Positions 1-15,984 of a DNA stretch of 64,000 bases are shown here, in pieces. The translations under genes were made by a program, and so were the position numbers. The first letter of the stretch is position 1. Each line of letters starts with the position of its first letter. Source of the stretch: Scatophagus argus (lineage: Eukaryota; Chordata; Actinopteri; Scatophagidae); assembly GCF_020382885.2 (NCBI RefSeq), contig NC_058501.1:13675501-13739500 (forward strand), in the 5' to 3' direction. The notes under the pieces were generated by a model, which saw only the letters and a program-made list of their open reading frames with translations, did not search any database and had not been told where the DNA came from.

Positions 1-3000
1 ACGGTGCCCTCTACCCCTCCATTTTTTACCCCCTTGTTTCTCCATCCTCCGTCGTCCTCTCACTGCCACCACCGGGCGTCTCTCCTTTCACTGGACTGGG
101 TCTGAGCAAAGAGCTCCCTCTCTACCTGTTCCTCATCTCTAACAAGACATTAACCTGGAGGGGCTGTTATTCACACATGATCTGGTGACACACAGGGGGC
201 TGTTCCCTTGTGCCAAGACACACATTCACATAAGAATGAGCAAACGTCATCTCAAACACTCAAGACGCTCACGTTTCATTGCAGTGTTGTTCTTGTCTGA
301 GCTCATCTTTAGGATTCTGTTTGTACAATATGCATGCGAATATATATGTTTTAGCATGGATTAAAGAATATTTGTGAATATATATACAAATATATACAGC
401 AAATGCAGACATGTTTTCTCAGCATGAGGCCCTTCCTTTTCCTCTTTCTTTCTTCCCTTTCATCTGTTTTTGGCTACGCGCTCCAAAGGAAACATGTCTG
501 ATTTTACACACTGTATTATTTCAGGAAAATATCAAACAGCGATCTCAACTTCCCTTTTCTGCCTCAGGCCAATGTGTTCAAGGCAGAGGAGCTGGTTTCA
601 CGCTAATCACCCATGATTCCAGGAGACGAGAATCTGCTGCTCGCCTTGCTACAGTGATCACGCCAGTTCCCAGTAATTGCTACATCCTTGCACCAAGAGC
701 TGACAGCATGTGGAGGGGAAATAGCAGGTATAAGCGATGCAGAACCGACGAGAGGTACCAGGCTTGTCGGGTCTGATGAATGATGGATAGCTCATAAGTC
801 AGCTCATTTCCATCTGGGAAAATTGAGTGACGGAGAAAAATGTTTCAGCCTTGGGAAAAGTATTTTTCCACCAGGTGTCAGGCTATAGGGCTGGTTTTTG
901 AGAGTGTGCACACATTCTCAAAAACACACAGGCACACACGGCCACAAGGGCAGATGTAATGTCTGAAAATCCTTTTTTGGCTGTCAGGTTGTGGAAGTTT
1001 TGTTGCCCTCAGTAAATCAGAGCTCAGTATTGGCATGAAATGTGGGAGACCTTGAAAAATGTTCAGAGCCGAGGCGTATGTTATTAACAATTCAATTAAC
1101 CCCCGGACTTCCACATCATTTACCTTGCTCCTTCATCTGCTCCCACTGAGTGTGTTTGTCCTGCTCTATAAGCTCAGCATTAGTATCAGCAGCCTGGGCC
1201 TTTATCATATGACTGTTGTTGGGGTATAACTCTGGCATCATTCCTTTAAGTCTCATCCTCTATCTATTTGCAGTGCAGCTGGGCCTCTCTGATATTGACT
1301 CATCGTGGTTCCACTGACTTGCTGGCAAAGAGATTTAATATCTCTGGTGGTGCTGAAGTCCTATTGCTACTAATGGATTCTGTATAATGTGGCACTTAAA
1401 ATGCATGAGCAGCCTCTGATTTATCTGTAATTTGCCTCCACTGGAGCATATCTCCAACAATACTTCCATTTGTTTTTGGCTCTGTGCAGTCTGCTCAGTA
1501 AACAGACCTTGATTGGGATTTCATATTGTGACATTCGAGTTTGACAATTTGGTTCTTTCCATCACATACACTGGACTGTTGATTCTGTGTTAATTACACA
1601 AGAGAAGGAAAAAATAAGTCAAGCATGAGACCACAGACATTAGATGGGGTTTATCTGAGCTGTTGCTGCAGAAAGACATGCTGACTTGGTCCGAGCCAGA
1701 TGGGCAGCTCCCACGGGGGCCCTTTTCCTTTATCTTATCTTCTACTGTTTTATGTGTCAAACAATAAGAATGCTAATTAGATTAATCAGAACTAAAGCAT
1801 GTGTGGAAATCACAAAAACATGATTTTATCTCGTACTTTCCTGAGTGACTGTGGTTATATTCCCTTAAACCCACCCTAAAAACAAAGTGATTTTTCACTT
1901 CCTTCGGGGTCACGCTACATGGAGCAGGGCGCTGTTAGCCAATCGATCTGATGGGTTTAAATGTGTCAGTGTTGTCATGGCATCAGAGCTACGCTGACAG
2001 GCTGGGCTACATTGGCTCAAGGTTAACAGCCAGTGGACCAGAGTTGCAAACCATTAAAAGAGGACTGGTCTCCTGGACAGGTCAGACTAAAACCAACAGG
2101 GTAAACACTTCAACCCTACAAGCAACAAACAACAGAGATTTCTGTTAGCAAGTAATGTAGGGAAACTCTATGATGACATAGTTACCTACCAGGGACAACA
2201 TACATTATCTTTATAGCTGCTCAAAAGCTAACAAAATCACTTTGTGAATGTAATGTAGCATACTGTACATTTTTAACGTGTTTAACAACCTCTTATATTA
2301 ACTGCCCTGACGGTTGTAATGTTGCCAGGATTTTAGAAATACCGAGGTCACGAGTCTTCCTAACACACCCCTCACCACTCTCATAAAATGTTGACAGAAC
2401 CAAAATTAAGGTCTCTGAAATTTGTGCATTTTATTTATTCACCTAAGTGTTCATTTGTTAATTGCCATTTTTATATTTTCACATGCCACCATGCATTTTG
2501 TAGATACATCTGTCTGGGTGACAGAGTGGAGCAGCTAATGTTATATTTTCAGTGTTTGTCCCTAGTGCACACACAAATTACTGTGAAGCAAAATATGGAA
2601 TTAAAAGATTAAATTTGCTTTTCTGATGACACGACAGAATACTAAAATGATTATTTGAGAATTCTTCTATGCAGGAACAAAAGACCCTAAAATAAATTCA
2701 CATCACAGCCATGTATTGGAGGCATAAACCTCTTTTGAATCTCAATCTCAGTGTATGTGTTTGAAGGTGCGGGGTTATGTTGCCCCACATTGACAAAGAA
2801 GACACATACACATTGGATTAGCATATGTGGATGTGCATGAACACCCACACATCTTCAGCGAAGGCGTCCCACCCCCCAATTTGAGTTTGTGGGCTTTGCC
2901 GCTGTCCAAATTGTTCTGCTGCTCAGAGCAGAGCAGGTCTGAGGTGACGTCACCTCTCTGTTCTCTGCAACAAAAGCTCATTGTCTGTTCTGAATTTATA

Positions 3001-3876
3001 ATGAATGTCACAGCCGCTGCAGAGAGACAAAGCTAATCTAATTAGTTGTGCAGATATGCCGTCACTATGTTTAGTGGTCATTACCTCTGCATAAGCATGG
3101 TGCTGCTCACTGTGGGAGTATCTAGTCAACACACACACACACACAGATATGTGTGTGCGCGTGTGAACAGGCTCATTCAAATACAAAGCGAGAGACAGGT
3201 AGAAAAGGTGGCTTGTCAGTGCAGCTGGCATTTTGTTCAGCAGGGAGCAATGTAGCCTGTCTACCTGGTAGCCTTCTAAGACAGGAGCGAGTCCATTGGG
3301 ATCCTGCAGGACCTCCTACCAGCCACACACCTGACAGGGGGGCTGTCTGAAAATTCTACTGAGACCCTATTACACATCATACTGTTAAGCACTGCAGTGG
3401 CCACCGGATGACAAGCTTCTCACACCTTACTCTTTGTGTGTGTGTGTGTGTGTGTGAGGGGGGTGTCACACAGAGAGACAGACATTAGGCTGTCACTGCT
3501 TTAAGATATTGTTATCTACACATATTGTATGAGGCAAAATACACCTTTGTGAATGACCATAAGTCACAATGCTTCTGTTAAGCTTGTTTATGAAGTGCAT
3601 ATGGACAGTACAGCATATGTTTCTGAATTGAATATACAAACAGATGGATGTAACAACACTGCCATCTTCAGGCATATTTCTGCTACAACTTTGCGGCTTT
3701 ACAACCAGAACATAATGTTTAAAAAATACTTTAAAGATACACAAAGGCACACTTCTGTTACTATGTACTGTGTCTTTTCATGAGTGAAATAATGCATTGT
3801 GCTGTATGACAAGAGTAACAGATAAATTCCTTCCTGTCAGGTCCAAATATTCCGGTCAGTGATATGACGGATGTTT
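1..3876. other. Gene-free 3' flank of snx10
   Basis: No exon with acceptable splice sites or recognisable protein similarity is visible on either strand. The stretch holds short simple repeats: an AC run at about 3129-3145 and a GT run at about 3436-3456. The snx10 3' untranslated region must begin at 3876 and run leftward. No AATAAA-type signal is obvious on the minus strand close to the stop codon; the first clear one is near 2430-2440, where the plus strand reads tttatttatt. That would give a 3' UTR of about 1.4 kb. Conserved regulatory elements cannot be judged without a comparison genome. Confidence 0.6.
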
Positions 3877-5442
3877 TCAGGTAGAACCAAATGAGCAGCT
3901 GAGTGTTTCCTCCTGGCTGGTTCCCATGAGATCAAGCGAAGCTGTGCTTCCTGCGTTGTTTATTGCCAAATCTTTAATCCCAGGCTCTGGATCTCTACAC
4001 TCTGAGCTGGAATGACAAATGAAAGAATGGGGAATGGAAAATGAATTAAAATGTATCACTCGTATCATATCACTCAGGGAATGAAGCAAAGGGAGTTCTC
4101 GTGTTATCTGTCCTGGAAAAAACATCAATGAATTTGTACTTAAAATGCATATTTTTGTCTTACTGCTGATAAATTGCATGAAAAAAAGAGCTCTATCCTC
4201 TTTAAATTTCACCTCTTCTGATGAGCGTTTAATAAAAAAAAGGTGAATTTTAGAGTGGAAAAAGACTCCACGGCGTAACATTACAATACCTGTCTGAGTC
4301 GGAGTCACAGGACATGCTGAGGTCCTTCTGCAGATCCTCTTCGGAGTGAAATCGCCTCAGGCCACAGCGCTGGACCGCCTGGGCAACAGAGTAACAGGTC
4401 CTCCCAGCAGCACAGGCCTGCATTTTGGACACGCTGAGCTGTGACTGCAGGAAAAGATGCAGGCAACTGTCGGACAACAGCAGAGGGTTCTGGAGGATCC
4501 TGGAGAATAAGTACAGTAAACAAATAAGACTGTTCCTTACAATACAGCATATTGTTTGTTGGTGTGAATACAGCAGTCATGTGGCCTGCAGGATCATGGA
4601 AACAGTGATTCACTACTTTTGTTATGTCTGTGCAGTAGTATGTCAAAGGTGATATGTTTATTGATCTGTGAGTTCATTCTTACTGTTCCAAAAACTTCTG
4701 GAGGCCTTTCATCCGCTCAGTGATCTGCTGGGCGTTGTTCAGGCTGAAGAAGGGGTTCTTTGGAGGCAGATCTGGTAGCTGTACCCTGGAAAAAAGACAC
4801 ACATATATATAATAAAAATGACAGCAAGCATCTGGCAGTGTATGATTTTGAAATACAGTAAATTGACTTACATTAGCAATGAATTTTCTTGTAGCTTCTG
4901 TCTGAGCCATACAAACTCACTGTATCTCCTCCTCACACTTGAGATCTTCTTGGTGAAGCACACACTGTCGGTCTAAAACAGGTGACACACACATTACAGT
5001 AAGCTCTGCTCCTTGACAGAAGAGATTAAAACAACTTATTTTTCAACCATTTTACTTACATGTAAACAAATTTCATAGTCTATGTAGGCATGCCAAAAGT
5101 CATTCTTTCGTATCCGCGGGTCTCGTACCCAGACACTGATGACCTGCTGCATGGAGAAGGCAGAAGAGACACTGAGCCGAATGTACTGCGTTATGAAAGA
5201 CGGGAAGTTTTTAATCAGCTGATAGAGGAAGTGCAATGACCAACAGAGCTACAACTGAGGAAGCAAAACAACAAAAAAATAACCTTTCTTGCTCAGGACA
5301 TAAATCGTTTTGAAAGGATTTACCAGAATCTAAAACGTATGAATGCGTAATTTAAAGATGTGATACAAAATTTAACCCAAAAAAAAAATCATCAAAAATT
5401 ACAGGGTTACTTCAGACCTACCTGACTTACAGCATTGTCCAT
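3877..5442 (-). CDS. snx10: Sorting nexin 10 (PX-domain endosomal protein)
   Basis: Coding exons on the minus strand, in transcript order: 5422-5442, 5060-5146, 4872-4972, 4684-4785, 4290-4499, 3877-4006. They total 651 nt and give 216 aa (human SNX10 is 201). All joins keep frame at GT-AG sites. The PX domain spans roughly residues 9-125 and contains [15 protein letters not shown] and [13 protein letters not shown]. Positions equal to human R16, Y32 and R51, which are mutated in osteopetrosis, are kept here as R15, Y31 and R50. SNX10 binds PI3P on endosomes and supports V-ATPase-linked acidification and ciliogenesis; this comes from the family, not from this sequence. The Ser/Glu-rich C-terminal 45 residues do not resemble the human tail. 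The start ATG at 5440-5442 opens a 7-codon first exon with a good Kozak context. The gene lies downstream of cbx3 on the same strand, as in human. Whether it is the a or b teleost copy is unresolved. Confidence 0.92.
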
Positions 5443-5789
5443 TTCCTCGCTTATAATCCTGAAGTACTGAATCTCAACAGTCAGTCAAATAATGGAACAG
5501 TCAGCCAAATAATGCTTAACACTGTCCCAGCACCTTTCATTTCTACTTTCACTGTGAGGAGCAAAGGTTTCAAAATAAAGTCACAAGACTGACATAAACT
5601 CCTCCCTTTAACGTCCAAACAAATCAGTAAAACTCCCTGTCGATGACTGAAAAATACAGCTAATGTTTTTAAAAAAAAAATCATTTTTTGCCAGATCAGA
5701 ACTGATTGATGTTCCTACCTCATGATTCAGCGTGTGGGAAAATGTGAAGTTACAAAAAAAAATCTTCAAGAGAAAAGCTTCACAAAAGG

Positions 5790-5795
5790 TTTATT
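5790..5795 (-). terminator. cbx3: Candidate polyadenylation signal of cbx3
   Basis: The plus strand reads tttatt, so the minus strand has AATAAA, about 1.03 kb downstream of the cbx3 stop codon. Nothing between this signal and the stop looks coding, so 5.77-6.82 kb is interpreted as the cbx3 3' UTR. It includes a T-rich run at about 6187-6204. Cleavage would fall near 5770, only about 330 bp upstream of the snx10 start codon, so the two genes are tightly packed tail to head. Confidence 0.5.
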
Positions 5796-6795
5796 CACAG
5801 AGACTTCACAGATTCATGGTCAACAGTTACACTAATTCAGTAGCAGGTGTGTTTTAGGAGGTTTAAGGTTCAGCTTAGGGTCCCATAACAGTCATGGGAG
5901 ATATGTCGAGTCAGGACCAAGCCATCGGGATACAGGTGTCACGCAACGGGAAGGTAATGCCCTGCATAACTGGACAGCCTCATGTCTAAAGTGCTACATT
6001 TAACAATCTCATCTGCCATCACGTGTGCACAGAAGCTATTTTCAATGTAGGTCAATCTCAGTAGATTTACTTCATAAATAATATGATCTTTCGAGGATAT
6101 TCTTGTTATGATTTGATACAGAGGGGGGGAGAATAGTTGGTACTTAGCAGCTGATTGGAAATGCTGGGACTTTTCTAGTGGGCAACTTTTTTTTTTTTTT
6201 TTTTAAACATTTCACCTCAACCACAAGGGTCATACAGAGACACAGTAGTTATAAACACCTCACAAAATACAAGTTCAAACAATCAAAACGTTCGAACAAC
6301 AGATGTACAATCTTCAGCGCTTACTACGAGCTACATGAACTGGAGGTACGGATTGGACAGCAGTTAGTTCACTCTGTCTACATAGTGCCGAGCACACAAT
6401 AAACAACCAGGGTCCTTGTACGTCAACTAAAAATACTTAATTACTGTTTAACAATCAAATAAAACACATGTCCACAGTGATTGTGTCTGCTTACACAAGA
6501 CCAAAGCTGCTACAGGTTAGTCTGACCTAAAGTCAGCTGCTACACTCAAAGGTTAGTTTTAGTCTCCATCGCAGTCTCCAGAAAAGGTACAGAGACCTCA
6601 TTGAGCACCATGAGACCGAGAGCACCTCAAATCCATCCCTGCCGAGGATCTTGCACCTGCCAGAATGTGGAAGCGGACCTGCAGCGGGGTGTAATTTCAC
6701 ACAGTGTGCCTCTAATGTCAGCTGAAGGAGGACACTCGATGGAGGTTAAACTAAGCTTCAGACAAGAGCACAGCTGTTTATCAGTTCACCTCTGT

Positions 6796-6818
6796 ACACA
6801 ACACACACACACACACAC
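6796..6818. repeat. AC dinucleotide repeat in cbx3 3' UTR
   Basis: An uninterrupted AC tract lies immediately next to the cbx3 stop codon (6822-6824), so on the transcript a GU repeat begins a few bases after translation ends. It is a plain microsatellite. GU repeats can bind RNA-binding proteins such as TDP-43 and CELF family members (general knowledge), but nothing here shows use. Confidence 0.85.
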
Positions 6819-6821
6819 TCT

Positions 6822-9180
<2,359 letters not shown>

Positions 9181-9399
9181 TTACTGATTACTGGTTCCCG
9201 AGCATATTTAAAGAAAACATAAATTGCCTATCAGTTTTATTCTATTTTATTTGTTATAACTCGACAGCGATATCAGAAATAGGCACTTCACCCCCCCCCT
9301 TCCCCTCCTGTCGCTGGGATATTTTCAGAGAAATATGGCAGTGGTGTGTGCTCCGCTGTGCCCTTCACACAATAATCCGTACATTTATTCTAGCGCTCC

Positions 9400-9920
9400 A
9401 CCTGCTGTTTCTTTCGGGAGCACAACACACAACTCCTTCAGTCTGTAACGCAACACGTTAGTATTTACACACTTGTACACTTCATTCAGACAGTTTAGCT
9501 GACAGAACATTGCGCAAACAGTAGCCTGGAAAACATGAGAGGAAACGTGCCTGCGTGATGCGCAAGAACAATATGCACGTACGCCGTCGGTGTTTACTTA
9601 ATCTCGGCGGACAGCCTGCTGCGGTGCTGCTCTGCTCTGCTCTGCTCTGTTTGGAGCTTGTCGCCGGCAACTACATGCACACAACGCCGTCGACGATGCT
9701 TCGCGCAAACGTGTCGGTCGGCGTTGTTTACATGAGCGAAACAACTTTTCATGAATGAGTTAAAATTAAAGATGGCCGTAGATGCTCGGAGGAAGTGGTT
9801 GCCAAGGGAAAAGGTCATGCCAGGAAAACCGGGAGGAGACGACGGGGACGCGCACACCGCAGACCAATCACAGAGCAGTCCGCTCGTCCGCCTGCCCCCT
9901 CCCCCCATTCCAGTGGTCCG
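9400..9920 (-). promoter_or_regulatory. cbx3: Probable cbx3 promoter and untranslated first exon
   Basis: This stretch is richer in CG dinucleotides than its surroundings. On the minus strand it shows an inverted CCAAT box (plus CCAAT at about 9864-9868) and a G-rich Sp1-like tract (plus-strand C-run at about 9892-9908). A CTCTG pentamer repeat (about 9632-9652) lies inside. A weak 5' splice site (minus strand AA/GTAAAC near 9588-9596) could end the untranslated first exon. The start site is not defined by sequence alone. No coding exon of hnrnpa2b1, the usual divergent partner in mammals, is seen on the plus strand. Confidence 0.5.
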
Positions 9921-10303
9921 GAACAGCCCTGCCACCCATGGGCGTCTGCTGGGTATGGCAGGGGACTGTGTGTATTTGGTGTATCTCACTGGGATTAAAG
10001 ACTGGTTCCAGATTTCTGATCTTTAATTCACAAATCTGCAGCTGGATATTTACCTGGAAAGTGCACGCAAGAACAATATAAATCTTACCAGAGTGTGCGC
10101 AGATTCAAGCAAGTCCAAAAAGAATTTAATTGGTCACCATTTATCATGTATTATACAATATTATATTGTATTAGATTTACAATTAAAGTACAGCTTTTAA
10201 GTACTTGCACTTTACTTGAGTATTTCCACTCTGCTTCATACTTCTTTATATCTATTTAAATATTGTTCTTCTGTCACTTTATAATTAGTTAAGTAATTAT
10301 AAC

Positions 10304-10470
10304 TATATATATATATATATATATATAAAATAAGATAAGATGAAGTCCCCACAGTGAGGAAATTCACTTGTCGTGGCAGCTCACAAGAACAGAAAAAGAG
10401 TGCAAAAAACCAAAAGGTGTGCAAAAACAGTTGCCAAAAAAATATAGAGGTAATAAATTAATGTAATGTA
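10304..10470. repeat. AT microsatellite followed by a retroposon-like tail
   Basis: An AT run (10304-10327) is followed by ataagataagatgaag and then text resembling the teleost repeat reading 'tttattgatccccacagtggggaaattcacttgt'. That is the common 3' portion of non-LTR retroposon copies in fish. The copy is truncated and decayed, ending in an A-rich segment. Identification is from memory of the family, not a database search. Confidence 0.5.
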
Positions 10471-13400
10471 AATTAATATGTAGTTAGAGATAAATAGCAA
10501 CAATTTAAAATTAGCTCCACGACATCAAGGTGCAGCTTAATGCATCCATCACATGTACATACATGAGGAAAGTAATATTACCTAGAACAGCGCAATTCTG
10601 AATAATTTTAAAGAGAACCTTTACTTTGAATAATTTATTCCATAGGCCTAAGTACATTTTGTTATTAACATTTTGCTTGCAGGACCTTTATTTGTAATGA
10701 GCTATTTTTATCTTGTGGTATTTCTACTTTCACTTTAAGATCTCAGTGTTTCTGTAAGCAGGGCATTGTATGGGATCTGCACTCCACAACCTCCTAAACT
10801 ATACTGAGGAGACCACAGAAAAACACCCCCTGGAGGATTTGACTGACAGCTCCCTTTCAGCCAATGAGAAACCCCAAAGCCACTGATTGGCCAAGTATGC
10901 ATCGCTAACAGTCCTTCCTACTTGACCAAGTTCAGTTTTTTGTTTTCCCACCAGTTATTCCACACTGTTTTTGCAACACACCACTGGGGGGCGCTGTGTG
11001 TTTGTATTGGACCGCCACGCTCTGAGGCCGAAAGCTCACTGCTTCTGCACTCCAGTTCACTAATGAGAATGGATTTATGCTGGAAAGCTCATAGCAAAAG
11101 GCAGCAGAACAAAAGGGTTTACTAAGAGGTGGATTCACTTTGGATTGGCCTCTGATGTACCGTTGTTTCTGATACCCTTTCATCCCCAAGGCAGGCTTAC
11201 GTAACACTGAGTACATTTGTTCATGAACTTTTACTTATGCCTGCACTGCAACTGTACCATAAGAACATAAGAGAGATACAGGGATGCCTACTGTAAAAGC
11301 AACATATGATGATGTGTCACAGTTCTGAGGATTGATACCTCAGTTTCATTCTTAGTGATAAAACACAGGGGAGGCCCTGGGGATGTGATTAAAAGTGGTT
11401 TCAGTGAAAAGGATGGCAGATGCCCGCAAGGAAGATGAATGTGGTGTGTATCGTTTGCAGAAAAGAAGCTTATTGATCACAGTCTCAGAGGGACAAGACG
11501 CAGGTCTTATGCAGGTTGCAAATCAATGTACATAATACGTCTCATTCAAGTCCCAGAGCAATGGAAAGTTAACATGGAGATTGTTGGTATGGTCATCAGG
11601 AAGTGCAAGTTCTCAGTTGATAAAACTTCTGTTTTCTTCTGTGATTAATCTTTAACACTGAGAATGTGTTCTCAACAGCTAAGCACCATTTACTTTTTTG
11701 TCCACAGCAGCGCTTGCTTCAAATGTCATCTCTTTCCACGCCAAGTCATTAGAGAAAGTTGCCCTCCTTATCTTCTGAGACTGTGATGAACCACCAAAGC
11801 TTTTGGTGAACTAGAAACAGAAGAATGAACATTTCTACAAATTTTAAACTGGTGCCAGAACTATAACAGTGGCAATAAGATGCCTTCTATAAAGGATTTA
11901 TACATTGCCCTTATTAACAGCTAATAAATTATTGCCATAGGCTTTATAGGTCAAATAGGTCATTTTATTTATGATTTTATGTTTTATAAGCCACCAAATC
12001 TGCAGTTAAAAATTTCATTAAAGTGGTGTCTGCAGTTATAAATCAAAACACCTTTGTTGAAATGTTCTACAGGTAAGTTAAATCCATTGAAGGGGTGTCT
12101 TTGCCAAATTAAGAAGCGAAAAAGTAAGTATCATACTGGAGGAGGATAAACAACAAGTTTATGAGATTTCTTTTTACGACAGAAAATCCAAACATTATTG
12201 AGCTTAAAACTGATCTAAGCAGCACAAAATTATTAATTAATCATCATTGACGCCATTAGTTCTAACATATAAACCCTGCATATAGAGGGCCTTATTAAAA
12301 AAAATGGTACCTTGTTTTCAGGTTTCACAACAGAGCCATGAGAGCCATACTTTACATCTCTATCTACAGCGTATCACAGTATGCTTTCCCTGTGAGTAGA
12401 CCCAGATCCAAGGTAAGACATGTGTTGGTTATCTGCTGTATGACCCGCTGTTGCCCTCCGACCCCTTCCTGTCAGCTCTTTTGGGGTTTTAGTACTAGTT
12501 GCCATAGTAACTGAACAGCTAATAGGGTTGAGCTGTCACTGCAGGCGCGGGAATGGCAGTAATGCATGCAGTGAAGTCCTTTCTGGATTTACTGCTCTGC
12601 TACAGTATGGATCACTTCAGGGTTATCCTAACCAAACCCTGACTGGAAAGTCAGAAGGTTATTTCAGCTGGGAAACAACACAGGGCAATATTTTCTATGT
12701 TCACATCTTTTTAAAGAGGACTTCTTCTTGACCACAAGGACCTCCCGTTTCTAAATATTTACAAATTTCTCATAAAAAATCTAATTAACAGTTTTCAACT
12801 ATTGCAAAACAATAAAAACCAAATGACAACCTGAACTTATAAGCGTTAGAGTTTAAGGCAATTACAGATTTATTTCACATGCTTTATAAAACATATATCA
12901 TGAATTGCATGTGTTTGTAGCCTAAATGACTCAACACCAGGCAATAATGAAATGATTTGAGAACTATTTTTGTACCTAAAACCAAACTGACTGAACTCAA
13001 GGTTGACCAGGGCACTAAAAATGAAATACAGATGTTGATGAAATGACATGCTCCAGTATACAGAGTGAAAAATATATCACATTGAGCCGTCATCCCTTAA
13101 ATCTGCTCAGCTCCCTCCCAGACAAGCACTTTCCTGGGGCCCACTCTGAATGTAGTCCTCATACAGATGGGCCTTGAGAGCCACCCTGTCAGAGCAGAAA
13201 TGAGTCCAGATGGCTGGATCCTGCTGTGAGGAGCTGTGGATGGAGTGAGTAGTGGTCTGTATGGCTCAGGCCAAGCCTGACTGGACCCTTTTCACACAGA
13301 GGGCCCCTGGCCTTCCCTCAGTACCACCTTGAGGCTCTAGGGTTACAGCTGGGGTGAGGACATTCATGTCGGTCCTGTTATTCTTACCGAGCGTTAATCT

Positions 13401-15984
13401 GTTTGTACAAAGAGCAGTGTTCAGCGAAACAGTAATATTGATGGCTGGGCTTGTGGGGGAGAGTGAGTTATATGAGCTCATTACTGACCGACTGATTGAT
13501 TGATTGGCCACATATTTACAAAGTTCTGAAATGGTTTACTGTGACCAGCTCTGCCACCACTGCAGGAGCCCTCAGCACCTTCATCAGCTCCACATGCTGC
13601 GTTCAGATCACATTCAGAGTCCCACACTGAATCAATCTGGAGTGAGAGGCTCCAATGCAGTTTATGTCCTCTGTGTGAATGCAGCATTGGCATGGTCGGA
13701 AAAAGTGGCTTTGCGTGAATAACAGAGGGAGTGGGACAGCAGACCACCTGGTTTTGCTTGCGGAAATCTGTCTCCTGTTTCAGAGCACTTATACAGCCCC
13801 CGGATACTTTCCTCTGTGTTATTCTATACCTTGTTCTGCCATGGAGGGCTTAAGGGGGTTGTTACTGCTATACTTTGTTTCTATAGAGTTACTGGGAATG
13901 AATACAGCAGGAATGTATCTTCAGAGAATTTGTTTCACTACAGGTTTCAGTTACAAGATTTTAAAGATCAATTTTCAAACCGTAACTGTCTGCATGTCAC
14001 TGAAGTAACATATTTTGCAGGATCTTGAGTTGGGAGTTTGTCAAACTGTAGTTTCAAGGCCAAGACTGACCTTCCATGCTTATCCAAATCACAATCTGCA
14101 AAGCTAAAGCTAATTATGGTTGCCAACATAATGTAGTGGAATAAAAAGTGTAACATTTGCCCCTGAAAAGTAATGGGGTAGAAGTAGCAAGTAGCTGGGG
14201 TAGGTAAGTTATTTTGGAAGCACTTTTCATTATTTTTGTACAGAATCTCTTAAAATTCCAACAGCAATCAGTGAATTAAATGGTCTGGTAAAAAAAAATA
14301 AAATAAAAAAAAAATCCTATCTGTGACTTACAGACACAACAGACATTCACTCCATCAGACTGTCGTTCAGTGGATAAACCAGTTTGGATTGAGCAGTCAC
14401 TGCCGGGATGGACAGCCTTTTTCGAGATATATTCTTGCTCGTGTTGTGGCTTTTAACAGTGTTGTTTAATCATGTATTTATTAGACTAAAAAAAGAGAGC
14501 TTTTTGAACATATTGGTCTCACTGCTCACACATATCACCCAGCCAGAGCTGCATGTTGTTTCGGTGGCTTTGGAGGGAGGCCTGAAGGGATGAGGTAGTG
14601 TGATTTCAGTTGGATACTTTCAAAAGCAAGCTAATCTTGCTCGTTTCTCCAATCTAACCAACTTGACTTGTCTTTAATTACATTTCCCCACTGGTACCTG
14701 TTTTTCACATACAGTATGTACTGTTTTGGAGTGATCAAGCATAACTCATTTGAAGTAGTTCAAGGACATTTACAGCAATGTCCTGAGCTCATCACTAAAG
14801 TGAATGACATCACTAAGTGTCATTTCTGTCAATTGTACATCATCTAATAATATACATCAATGTCCAAGAACCACGTCAGAGTGTCTATGGGTAGAGTTTT
14901 TAAAGCTAATGATTCATCTGTATAGAAGGATTTTCAGATTATGATCAAAGCAGGAAGCAGTTTCCCAGGAATCGGAAAGTATGGGTGTCAGCTGGACCAA
15001 GGAAGAACAGGTTTCTGAATTCTGAATAGTCCGACACCAAAAGTGGTTTGATTATCAAGTATAAACAGGTGGTGACTTCATCCCATGTGCCTTTTGGCTG
15101 GGGGTTTCCGCTTCACAACATGGAGTCAATCGGATCCTGTAACACTCTGATTGACAGGTGAATGGCACCAATGACAAGCAACTACCATTCCCCCGGAGGC
15201 CAATGTGGCACAAAGTGAATGGATAAGAGTGGAGAGGAGAAAGATTGCCTTTGAACCTAAAAAGACTGCCTCCCCCCTTCCTCTACTTCTATTTTTCTTC
15301 CTCCCTCTATGTGTGCCATTCTTCTCACTATTATTTCTTTTCTTAGAGTGGTTGTTTTGTCCTTCTGAGTTTGGAGCTGGTTGACCCGGGGCAGAGTAAA
15401 ATGTGAATAAACTTTAATTAAGTCTTTTCAGAGGGACACAGAAGAATGTGCCAGTCATCTCACAGGCCTGATTTTGTCAGAGAGGTTTAAATGAGAAAAT
15501 GAAAGTAGACACTCCTTTGAATGTCATCAAATTATTATGTTTCTGCGTAAATCAAATTTGGCTGACTTTCATGATTTAATTTAAGCTGAATGTTTCTCTG
15601 TCAAGGGGCTAATGAATAAAAGCACTGATGTGATCAAATTTCAGACAAGATATTAAAAAAATGATACTTGAAAAGTTTAATCTGGCTCTAAATAAATCTT
15701 GACATTTTTTAAATGACCCTGATATAATGCTAAAATTGTAATGTATGTATGTAATGATGTAATGTTAGACAATACTCACAGCAACTAAGTTTGATGGATT
15801 GCTCTCCTTTGGTTACTCACAAAGCACTGATTGGTGCTGTCTACAAGTAGATTGTTTGCTTTCTTGTGGCACACATCTCAGTTTCTCCTGACGTTAAGTG
15901 TTCCCTTTCATGGCTGCCCATCACCATCCAGTGAACCCAAACGAAGAAGGCTGCCTCGACTTGGTTCTCTCCAAACAGGCAGCG

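Noticed and set aside
9751..10026. 91-codon frame divergent from cbx3, considered as an hnrnpa2b1 first exon or a new protein
   Set aside because: It has no RRM or other motif and no matching downstream exons. It sits in promoter-like sequence and is more likely chance or part of a non-coding divergent transcript.
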